NCBI GenBank assembly: GCA_964035795.1
Contig: OZ038326.1
Location: 6,933,759-6,997,758, forward strand
Length of the DNA stretch: 64,000 nt
From: Pterobdella sp. o SKG-2022
Taxonomy: Eukaryota > Annelida > Clitellata > Hirudinida > Piscicolidae
Direction: 5' to 3'
Shown here in pieces: positions 37,901-48,800 of the stretch (position 1 is the stretch's first letter; every line of letters starts with the position of its first letter). The translations under genes were made by a program, and so were the position numbers. The notes under the pieces were generated by a model, which made no database searches, was not told the DNA's origin, and was given only the letters and a program-made list of their open reading frames with translations.

Positions 37901-40900
37901 GTTTAAAGTAAAGGCTCTCAACCCTAAAAAACCCACCACTCCCACCAATACAACCATTACCCACAACAACATAACAGCCCACACAGACTTACAAAAAGCC
38001 AATACACTAAACAAATACTTCAAATCAACCACAAAACACTCCTCCAACCTTACATACAGAATAATAAACAAACTCACATCAACCCCAATAATAATCACAG
38101 AAACAACTCAAGCAATAAAACAACCAAAAATAACAACTCCACAGGACCTGACAATATCAACATCAAACACCTAGGACCCATAGCCATCAAAAACTTAAGC
38201 AATCTTTTCAACACAGCAATCAACACAAACACCATACCCCAAATATGGAAAACATCCAAAATCATCCCCATTGCCAAACCCAACAAAAACCCATCACTTC
38301 CCTCCTCATACCGACCAATAGCCTTAATCTCTCCCATAGCAAAAACTCTAGAGAAAATCATCCTCCCACACATCACCAATAATATAACCTTCCCAACACA
38401 TCAACACTGCTTCAGAGCTGCACACTTCACCACCACAGCTCTACACCAAATCAACAACACCATACTCACAGGCTTCAACAAAAAAAACTCTTCACCATTC
38501 TCGACATGACCAAAACATTCAACTCGGTCAACATCCACCAACTCATCCACAAAATACACAACACCCACATTCCTACAACAAGAGTTAAATTCTTAGCCAA
38601 CTCTCTAAAAGGCCACCAACAATACACCTCATTTAACAATCAAACATCCAAATATACAATCATCAAAGCAGAAGTTACCCAAAGGGGCGTTCTATCGCCC
38701 ACTCTATTCAACATATACCTCTCAGACATTCCTTTTCCCAAAATCAATTCACTCAACCTCATCAGCTACGCAGACGACATCACCATAACATCATCCCACT
38801 CCAACACCAAAACAGTCATCCAAAACCTTCTCCCATGTCCTAACGAGATACACACTTGGGCTCACAATAACAACCTACAAATCAACCCTATCAAAACCAC
38901 ATCAACTCTCATCACCCCCGACCTCTCAGAATGTTATAAACCACTAAACATCCACATCAACAACACTCCCATTTCCACCATCTCCAACCCTACCATCCTT
39001 GGCTTAACTTTTGACCCCAAACTAAAATTCTCCACCCACACAGACAACACCATCACAAAAGTAAAAAACACTCAATCTCTTAAAACTCCTTACATCAACA
39101 CACTGGGAAAAAGCAAGGAAACACTCATCACCACATAAAAAACATTACTCCTTCCCATCATCGAATACGCCAACACCATCTGGTCACCCATCATCTCATC
39201 CACCTTCCTCAACAAACTTCAAAAAATTCAAAATGCAGCCTTGAGAAAAATCACCGGCTGCACCTTAGACACCAACACCCAACACCTCTATTCAGAGACC
39301 AAAATTCTCCCACTCCAAAATCACTTCAAACTTCACGCATCACAACTCAATCAAAAATCCTCTCGCTCCACTCATCCTCTACACCCACTCATCACACAAG
39401 AAGCCCACCCCGGATACAAAAAACAATCCACATTCAACAACAACATCAACTACACCCTAAACATACCCCCTCGCAGAACACCTCTCACACACAAATAAAA
39501 AACAACATGAAAACATTGTGAACAATTAGCCTCAAAATTGTGAATCATAAAAACACGAAAAACTTGGCTTTTTTATTTTGACGAAGCTTTTCGATATATT
39601 CTACATCATCATCAGATAGCCAATGAATATATATATTCATTGGCTATCTGATTCACAACATGAAAACAATACACAAAAAAATAGTTCGTGACTACATATC
39701 ATCCAATCAAAACAAAATCCTCAGCAAGCAACCCCCCCATTCATCGAACTGAAACCACCCTAGACCACCACACTCGCCGCATTTTCGCCCAGATCAAACA
39801 AATCTCCTTTTATCCTCTCATTTCTCAACAAAATCTCACCTTCATCTCATCTCTCACCTTCATGCCCACTTTGCCATACGCACCCTCATGACACCCTTCA
39901 TCTCTTCATCTGCCTAAAATAATTACCACACTGGGATCTGAGAGTCTGTGGACCGACCCTGTGAGAGCGGCTGAGCTTCTGGACAATTGGACGGTCTTGA
40001 TGGGAACATGAGGAGCACCCAACCAGGGCTAGGGTGTTCGGGGTAAAAAAAAACTTGGTAAAGAAAACATGATAAATTGGGTTTTTTAAGGTGGCAAGGT
40101 TTGATGCAGTGGTTGAGTTTGTTGGGTGTTTTGTGAACATGCTGTGTTTAGTTCAGCAGAATTATTAGTTCAAATTTTAATTTTGACAAAAAGGTTTTGG
40201 AAAAGCTTTTCTGTCAGTGAAACAGAAAAATGAAACTCAAGCCAAGACCGAATAATGTGGAGAAGAGCCATTATGAGATCCCATTCAACCCATGCTAGCA
40301 TGGAAATGAATGCAAAAAACTGATGATGAAATATAAAGCTTTAAATAAGCTTTGGAAATAGTGATGCACAACTTTTCAATCCCTTCCAAGTTATACTTGT
40401 GTATGTGTCTCAGTAGTTGAGGTAATTTATAAAAGGATAATCTCTGTTAAACTACTAGCCTGAGCTAACATTCAATTTGCAAATGATTATAATTCAAGAT
40501 CCGCCGTTTCTACACTTGGCCATATTTTCTTTGTTATTCAGGATCATCTCTCAAAGGAAATAATATTAATAGTCAAATATGTCTTCAAATAGCTGTCATA
40601 AGATTTTTCAGCTATGCAGGTTCAGCAACCACTTGAAACTACAGGGATCAAGTTGAATGTGTATTTACACGTCATACCTAACAAAAACACCAACACCTTG
40701 ATATATTTGAGGATATATAAATCATATTTCAATATTCACCCAACACAACATCATCCGTTTCAAGTTGATTTCAACTAAATTCTGACAATGTTCACACACA
40801 CACAAGGAGAAAGACAGGAGCCTTCACGCCAAAAAGCCAAGAGAACGCCATAGTCTCCGAAGGGTACCTACTCAGGGACACTCACAGACGTCTGCAGAGG

Positions 40901-40981
40901 CACAACGAGAAGGACTTGAAAAAAGATAACAAGCTAGTTGGAGTCAATCCTGGAGGTTTGTGCTTTAGATGCAAGTGTTTT

Positions 40982-41024
<43 letters not shown>

Positions 41025-41084
41025 TGGTAGTGGTAGTGGTAGTGGTAGTGGTAGTGGTAGTAGTAGTAGTAGTAGTTAGTAGTT

Positions 41085-41126
<42 letters not shown>

Positions 41127-42648
41127 ATTTTAATAATAATAAAAGTTGGAGTAGTAGTATCATTTCTTGTGTTTGTATCTCTACAAGGGTAAGGTCACTG
41201 CATGCTTTCATCTGGCCAATGAAAATCAACCTTTTCATCTGGTGATGCGCTTATAATGCATATAGCGTTTTGTTATGCTTATTTAAAACATCAAAACCAC
41301 TTCAAACCATGAAGTTATGACGCCACCATCCATCAGACAACTGGGACCTGCGCACAAACTTCCTTGAGAAACATTCACACCTGCTTGACACCAAGGAACT
41401 CAAAAGGAGAGGACTCACTAGGTGGGTTTTGTAGATAGGTTTTCAACAATCTTCATATATTTAGATACATTAAAACACTTGCAGATATGACGCCATGTTG
41501 ATTTTGCAACAGGGCTTCCAGCTGCCCGAGCCTGACGTCAAGAACCCCGTCAAGACCATCCTAACAACCTCTGAAGAGCTGCTTTCTTTCAAGTAAGTTG
41601 CAAGTTTTTAGGGCCTTTGGAGCCGTCTGGGAACTTCAGACGTGTTTTTTTTTTGAGTGAACTTGTATATGGAAGAGAATTTTATGATTAGTTTTTTTGC
41701 AGTATTTTTATGTGTGGATGATTTATTGTGCCTGACAGGCGGCAGAAGGGAGAGAAAGATGAAGAAGAGCCGTGCAACAAAAAAGTAAAAAAAGCTGAAG
41801 TCAAAGAAGTCAAAAACATCTTTAATCGTTTTTCATGTCTTGAAAACAACGACACCAACCCAAAAACTAAAAACAATAATACAAAAATGACTGACAACAT
41901 TACTACAAAAAAAACTAACAACAATAACGTAAAAAATAACACAAAAACGACTGAATCACCTTCATCTTTAGGATATCCACCCAAACAAAATGATCACCCT
42001 CTCCCAAACACTCCCCCTCTTCTCCTCCAAGAGACTCCTCCCTCTTCAATCGACCTCCAATCACATGACTCCAAGGAGGCGGAAGAAGAAACAGAGATGC
42101 AAGAGATGGCTCAAGTGCCCGAAATTGTGTTGGATATGACGTGTGAGAGTGAGACGAATGACGTCATTCCTTTCCAGCACTTTTCGCAATCACTCAAAGC
42201 CTACAAAAAACGACTCATTAACGGTTTGATTTTGTGTTATTTTAATAAATTTTTTAGAGGCATTGTAAGCACTAATGATTAGTGAGCCTAGTATCACTCG
42301 TTGCTTCTGAGAGTAATCTTTGGAATCTCCAACTGATATAATCAGCTTCACCACACTAATGAGTCATATAATTCGATTCCATATCGGATCGGTTTTTAGT
42401 CGCTGTTCTGAAATGTTTTTTATAAGTTCTATTCGTAGTAGGCGCTTTGATCGCCATGATAAAAAAGTGTTATACAATTTCACTCGAAAGATTATTATGA
42501 AAAGTTGTATCTACGAGGAAGTTTTATAAAAAATACTGATTGATCGTTTTGATGTTTTAAAGGAGAGTTGAAAAAAAAGAAGAAACAGCCAGTGAGTTAC
42601 AGAAGATCATTTTTTGAAGTTTTTAAACCCGAAGAGTTCGTCAGTTGA
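34945..42648 (+). CDS. Suv4-20: Histone H4 lysine-20 methyltransferase Suv4-20 (KMT5B/C)
   Basis: Nuclear SET enzyme that converts H4K20me1 to me2/me3. Exons: 34945-34958, 35085-35204, 35326-35491, 36188-36297, 36889-37075, 37576-37712, 40807-40955, 41337-41421, 41485-41592, 41739-42223, 42563-42648. Phases all agree, giving 548 codons plus stop. The start is the ATG at 34945 (MAIK, then GTAAGT). The family N-terminal block is [15 protein letters not shown]. The SET region shows [73 protein letters not shown] and post-[11 protein letters not shown], all key residues present. The tail includes [20 protein letters not shown] and [20 protein letters not shown], then a lysine/asparagine-rich segment ending VFKPEEFVS. 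The long intron 37713-40806 holds a nested LINE, a SINE lies in intron 36298-36888, and a TAG repeat lies in intron 40956-41336. Confidence 0.95.
36668..36840 (+). repeat. tRNA-Ile-like SINE, copy 2
   Basis: Plus-strand copy in a Suv4-20 intron. It shows 'gttcagatggtagagtatta', the anticodon-arm 'attagactaattatcta', and B-box 'actgggttcgatactg'. The tail has 'tgatctataaggaaaagcgc' and an ATTAC-type end. The first bases of the tRNA head are diverged. Confidence 0.8.
39516..39654. mobile_element. 139-bp insertion with 14-bp target duplication and terminal hairpin
   Basis: The direct repeat acaacatgaaaaca occurs at 39502-39515 and again at 39655-39668, flanking this segment, which interrupts the LINE. 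The right part is a perfect 42-bp palindrome at about 39611-39652, centred on 'atatatat'. Beside it on the minus strand is a canonical hammerhead-like core, listed separately. A 14-bp duplication suits a retroposed element such as a Penelope-type or retrozyme-type unit better than a short DNA transposon. Confidence 0.75.
39575..39621 (-). ncRNA. Hammerhead ribozyme-like motif with canonical core
   Basis: On the minus strand 39615-39609 reads CTGATGA, followed by one unpaired T. Stem II is GATGTA/TATATC around a GAA loop (39607-39593, six pairs including one G-T). Then come GAA (39592-39590), self-complementary AAGCTT (39589-39584) and C (39583) at the expected cleavage position. All core bases C3 to A9 and G12 to A14 are as required in hammerheads. 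Stem I is weak next to the core; a GGCT/AGCC pairing lies a little further out. Minimal hammerheads with palindromic stem III are known in Penelope-like elements and retrozymes. Activity is not shown. Confidence 0.5.
40286..40330 (+). repeat. Mollusc-like retroelement tail 'CAACCCATGCTAGCATGG'
   Basis: The sequence caacccatgctagcatggaa is followed by an A-rich stretch and 'gatgatga'. The same tail recurs at 43458-43500 and 61998-62040. It resembles the 3' tail of SINE/LINE families well known from cephalopods and other molluscs. Confidence 0.6.
40983..41125 (+). repeat. TAG/TGG trinucleotide microsatellite
   Basis: About 140 bases of (GTA)n with an interspersed GTG/GTA block in the middle, within a Suv4-20 intron. 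It generates long artificial Val/Ser or Leu/Thr reading frames that are not genes. Confidence 0.95.
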
Positions 42649-42816
42649 CTTTTGCAATTTTAAAACCGTTTATTATGTTTTAGTGTTACAAATAAAATCA
42701 TGAAAGCCATATGCTAATCTCTCGAAATTATTTAAATAAAAGTTATCAGTGATTTCAAAATTATTTAAAAGTTTAAATACAAGTTTAAATAATCAACCAC
42801 TAAGCCCTCAAACACC

Positions 42817-45800
42817 TCATTCGTTCTTCGTGATCTCAATCTTCTCTACTGAAAGGTTCTGATCGTAGTCAGTTACCCCCATGATGGCTTCTGCTAGCAT
42901 CTGAAAATTTGGTGGGTTGACACATATGGTTGGTTTGGTGTGTTGAACGCTTTTATTCATGTGTCAAACCTTATCGTGGTCAATCTCGTCACTTGGGTCT
43001 TGTTGGTTAGTCTGAAAGTTTTTGGAACAACTTATGAAACAGTTATAGAATGTTTTATATACATATGAAAGCATTCGAGTTATTATAAAAATTTTCTATA
43101 ACAAATGAAATTAATATATCTAGCACATTCGATGAGTTAAACATGTTTTTGAAAGTACAAAATTGAAGTCGATGTTCCATTAAATATAAAGTTACAGTTT
43201 CATTTGGGGAAAAATTTATAAATGCTTTCAACAAAAAAAAATTTTTAAACTGATTTTATAATTATCAACATAAGTTCAAACATACGGATCCTGCCGAGAA
43301 GGGTGTTGCAGAGTCGATGCCAGAGGTCGAGTTAGAGGTCAGCTCCATGTCTTCAGTTACTAAACGTCTTTGACTTCAATATATTTCAATGTTTTTAAAT
43401 ATAAGTACTTCAAAAATTAAATAAGTAGAATAAATTATATCAATTTTGTTGTATACTGCAACCCATGCTAGCGTAGAAACTGATTTTAAACGATGGTGAT
43501 AATTATGAAACTATTATCTTCATATAAAATTGCTAAGATGAAATCAGTGAAAAAAACATTTAAAAAATTGCATGCACCTTTCGGTAGGGTAGGGAGTTTT
43601 GAGGTACTTTTGGCCCGTCCTGTCCATGTCCTCCACATTCATCGACACCCTCATCCCATCCTGGCGTGAATGCCACTTGATGATCAGCCATCTCAGTTAG
43701 AAACTTTTATAATTTCTATTTAATGTTTTCAGAGTTTGATCGGATTATAAAGCTCTTCATGGTTTCCCAGAGTTGAAGTTATTATTTTTTATATCAATGC
43801 TCAACTCTTTAAAAATCTTTATATTTTTGGAATGAATTTTTAGAAAATTAAGTTAAAGGTTTTTGATTTTTTAAGCAAATTCATTCAAAACAAAGCCATA
43901 GTTTTTGAAAAAGTTAGCTTTTCTTACAAAACGTATTTAGGCTTGAAGTTTATGAATAACTAAATCAGCTTATTACGAAAAAGATTTTAATCAAACACGA
44001 AGCTTTTTGTAAGTTGAACTCACATTATCAAGTATATAAACTTAAAGACGTTGTTAACTGCCATGGTAACATCATTTAATATTAATTCTATAACGAAAAG
44101 CTTCGTATTATTTAGTCAATAAAATAGTTTGTACTCAATCAAATTTGGAGTTTAGTTTTTCGAAAATACATTCCATTCAAAACTTTCTATAGTCTCCCTT
44201 CTACAAAAAGACCTTTATCCTTCAACATTAATTTAAATAACCTGGAAGATTTACACAAAATAAGAACAACTCCCACTTTCAAATGAAAACAATAGAAAAA
44301 ACTTCTTAGTGATAGAAAATTTTTTCACTTATTTCATTTTAAATAAAATATTAAATGAAACACATCAAATTCGGGCTTATGGGTGGTGGTCACAGCATAA
44401 GAGCCATGATGGAAAGTCGGTAGGTTGGTATAAGGCGACCTTTAACCTCAACATTGATTTGTGTCTTCAAAGGACTGAAAGAAGTACAATGGCTTCCAGG
44501 CGTGATGGGTGTAGTAGTCACAAATATTTGAACTTATCAGGGAATGTTTCAAAGTAAATTTAGAGCACTCTTTGTTGCGTGTTTTATATCAAATATTTAT
44601 CGGTGAATCTAATGAAATTTTTTTATATAATTATTGGTTCAATTCATTCTATAAAAAAAATTAATTTATTTATAACGCTCGTTAAACTTTTTATATACTC
44701 AAATTTGACAATTTCACTGGTTAAACTAAAATTTTCACCAAGTTCCACAAATATGGAGTAAGATGAGGGCTTTGAATATAAAATATAATTTATATATTGA
44801 TTTTGATTAAATTTCATCATTGACAAACATGTAATAAAACTAACTGACTTGCACAGAATAGTTGTCGCCAAGTTGCCCCTGGTAAAAGACATCTCCCGGG
44901 GTCTCAGGTCCATTCCTATGCTGTTTCATCAATGTTTAGCTTCATCACCGGTTTTCAATTTTATAAATTCTTTTCATTCCATTCATATTTTTTTTTAAAT
45001 ATTTTTATTTGTTTATAAACCCACATCATCTCCTTCCAGGTAGTTTGAAGATGAGGGTCGGTTCTTCTTGATGCGGTCGAGAGTCCTTGTGGTATTGCTC
45101 ACCTCGATCACTTCCTCCGTTCTGTCCACTGTGGCTGACTGCAGGTCTGAAGAGTTGTGAGGGTTTGAGGGAATAGAATATTTTGTTAGAGAAAGATGTG
45201 GTCTTGCAAGTTTAATAATCATTTTTGTGCAATAACGAAAATGTAGTTTTTAAACATATCACATTTTATTGAAGTTCAAATAAAAAATACATAAAAACTT
45301 TATTAAAACACTAAATAGAAAAAACACAGACTGATATCATGAGCATCTCCCTTGTCCAGAATTCCTCTTCCCATGGTGTGGTATTCCCTGCTGAAGTCCA
45401 CATTTTGCCTGTCATACCCCTCAGCCGCCTTGCCCATCTGGTACTGGGTAGCTCCATTCAAAACATTTGCATTGCTCCTTGTGAACATTCCTCTTGCCAC
45501 CTTCACTGGCTCCTTCAGTCTTCAAGGGTCATGTGGTGAGAAAGGCTTCATGATTTTATTGAATATTTAGTTCACTTTTAAAAATATAAAAAATGAAAGA
45601 AAATATTGAATATAAATTCAATTCATATGAATGCATATATCTCTGTCTTTTATCCACCTCATCAACAAACTTTTTTCAAAATTTCAAATCAATTTATAGG
45701 ATTTTCAAAAAATGTATTAATATAAATGAAATTGCTATTTCAAACTTTTCAAAAACCGACTTGAACATTTCATGAAAAACTAATATGTTATCTCTGAAAT

Positions 45801-48800
45801 GATGACGTAGAATTGCCTAAATTAAATAGTGAGGTAAACAAACACAAAGTATTTATTAATCTAAATCACGAAGCTTTTCGTAAGTCTAACTTACATTATC
45901 AAGTGATTCCCTTGATAATGTAAGTTAGACTTACGAAAAGCATCGTGATTTAGATTAATAAATATTTTGTTTGTTTATCTCTCAGAAATGATCTTCATAA
46001 AGCTGCAACCTGAAGAAGGAGTGGTGCTCTACTGCCAGCCTCCAGAAGTGCTTAGCTGCGGATCTGTCTGACAGGGTGTACTCATCCATCTCCTGCGGTC
46101 CATCATTAAGTTTGATAATTTTAATCTTATGAAAGGTACAGGATTGCCAATACAATATCAAGCTCTTACATTCAGTTTAAAATTTAAACACAAGATAGAT
46201 TGTAAGCATGCGATAGTGAATTTTAAAGCTTAAATACTAAATTTATAAACAGCCCGTTCATTAAAATAAAAAACAATGGAAGTAATCAAATTTAAATTAG
46301 CTGGACCAAATAATTCCATTTTTCTCAAGTTACAAGTAATCCAAGAAGCCTCATAAAACAATGAATGCTAACCCTATTGTTGCCGTAAGTCCCCCTAAGA
46401 AGGATGCTAAACTTGTTTTTCTTGAAAGTGATCTTGATGATCTTTGTCCAATGATGTCGTTTGAGCATTATCAGCTCTTTGTGGCAGATGAAACCCCATC
46501 CACTCAACCCTAACTTCACACTGTTGCCGTTCTTGTTCTGCAAATGTGGTCAGATGTGCTTTTGTGCTAAATGAATAACTTCAGCGTAAAGATTCTAACA
46601 TATTTGAAAGTTTGTTAAGCTCAAAAAAGTCAAAGACTAACAGCAGCGTCGACGAAGTGGTAGCCATAGAGGGAGATGGCTTTGGCATTCTCCAGAAACA
46701 AAAACTCCGATTCTTCTGCCGGCATTCCCCTGTGTTCAAAAATTTATTCAATTATTTTAAATTTTTTATTTAAAAAGTCCAATGAATTGAGATTCGACTC
46801 ACTCAAATTTTCCATTCGAAATGTGCTTTTTTTTAAACAACAGTGAAGCTTGGAAGAATTGAAAAATTTTCTGTTGCTTAGAAATCACTGGCACAACCTG
46901 CACACACAAAACTATTCACAACCATTTCCACACACATCCATCAGCGCAAATAACCATCACCACTCACTTATGAGACTTATGCAGTTCAGCAACATCAGCG
47001 ACAAACTCTGACGTTTGTGAGGGGTAAAACCTGATCCTCTCCACATAACCATCTCCATTCACAGGCTCCCAATCTCCTAGTTGAGATTGCAGAGCGTGGG
47101 AGGCGAGTAGAATCTGGCTTACATGTGAACATAATAATCTGTGAGTGTTTTTTTTTCGTTCGTTAATTTTTGTTTAATTTTTTTTTTGTGTTTGTTTTAT
47201 TGTTTGTTTTTTTTTGTTTGTTTGTATGTGTTTGTTTCTTTGTTTGTTTTTTTGGAGTGTAGCAAGGTTTATGGGCAGTTGTGGCAATTTCTTCTAAATT
47301 TTTCAAAACTTTATTTTAAGAAAAAACATTACTTTCGATAAAATTGATTTTGAAAGCAACTTTCAAAAAACCTTCAAAGCAACGAAACTCATTATAATTC
47401 AGACTCACATCTTACTTTTTATTATAGCTCATTCTTCTACAAAACAACACCACCACAATTAAACCTCCACAAACTTCCCTTCAAGCAGATCCACTCTGGT
47501 CTGCAGGTACAACTGGTACCTGGTCAGCTCCTCTTTCAGGTGGCATGGGTCCCTGGGGTAAAACTTCACCTCGAAGTTGAATTTCCATGCGTTCTCTTTG
47601 GCTGTTTTGGAATGAAAGAGGGTTGTTTAGGGTGAAGATGAGTTGTGAGGTTGTTTAATGGAGATATTTGTAGACATTTGTGTAGACAATGTAGATATTT
47701 GTAGAATTTTTTTCAATTATTATGGATAATAGTTAAATTATTTTTTTATAGTATTTTCGGAAATTTCATATTTCAAATAGTTAATATCCACTTAAACTTA
47801 CTTTTCAATTGCTTTTTGATTGGTTGATCCCTCTTCAGCCATTTCTGAAGGGTTAACCCATTATAAATAGCATCTGAGATACTCTCATTTGTATTGGAAA
47901 AAATAATATATGTGTTAATTAATTAACCCGTTTTACAGATTTAAAATGTTGTTTTTAAAAAATTGAATTTAAGTTCGATCATTTAAATTTAAAATCTATA
48001 AGTAACAAATGAAGAAGTTTCATTTGAATTTCGTACAAAAATTTTTTCCACATGAAGTAGCGCCCTGTGAAACCAATCAGTTGCGCAACTGAAACTCCAG
48101 ATAGGAGCGACCGATTGGCCGACATACTCACAAAGTTTTTAGTGCATGTATATTTATCTTGCATTTGAAAATGCCACACTTGTATCTATAGAATTTTAAA
48201 TTTTCAAAAAAGAGTTATTTAGTATTTAGAAATTTTTTTCTTTGCTATGTTTGAATATCAAAGGGGTTTTGAAGACCTGCAACTTTAAGCATATTCGTTA
48301 TTTTGTTTGTTTGTTTTTTGGTTGTTTGTTTGCAAATATGTTTTGAAGACCATAGGTACTATAATCTTCATGCATTACTTTATCCTAATTAACTACATAA
48401 CTTTTCTACAACATGTATTTTCCCATGTTTAGGTTGGATTATATTATTCTTTACTATTTCATTCATACCCCAACACTAAACATTGATTTTCGACCCCACA
48501 CTTAACCTTACGGCAAACCTTGCTTTTTTTGGAGATGAAGGTGAGGCCGAAGTAGTCGATCTCCAGCAAGTTCAAGGAGTCGCATGCCTTCATGAAGAGC
48601 GAAGATCCCAGACTGTTCTCCTAGGGGTTGAGATGATGGTTTATAATTAGTTATGATAATTTTTATTATATTATGAAATAATATAAAATAAATAACTAAT
48701 ATAATAATATATAATGAATATTAAATTATTAATAAGTATAAATATAATTATAAATAATAAACTTTTAATTAATTTTATTTAATTATTTTTGAATTTGTTT

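Larger units (their letters stand above)
37848..40050 (+). mobile_element. Jockey-like LINE with nearly complete RT, strongly G-poor
   Basis: Nested in the Suv4-20 intron, same strand. RT motifs follow in order: [88 protein letters not shown] and [18 protein letters not shown]. After an interrupting insertion the C-terminal region resumes in broken frames with [20 protein letters not shown], ending at TGA near 40012, with an A-run at about 40045. No endonuclease is present, so the copy is 5' truncated. At least three frame breaks and stops occur, although 38506-39138 stays open for 210 codons. The coding strand is very rich in A and C and nearly lacks G, unlike the host exons. Clade is inferred from the YADD context. 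Confidence 0.85.

Noticed and set aside
40882..41245. Long Val/Ser and Leu/Thr-rich reading frames on both strands
   Set aside because: They are produced by the TAG/TGG microsatellite; only the Suv4-20 exons on either side are real.
42320..42529. Open frame between the last two Suv4-20 exons
   Set aside because: Lies wholly in an intron whose borders keep phase; no homology recognised.
47141..47341. Hydrophobic Phe/Cys-rich open frame
   Set aside because: Composition artefact of a T/G simple repeat in an intron.
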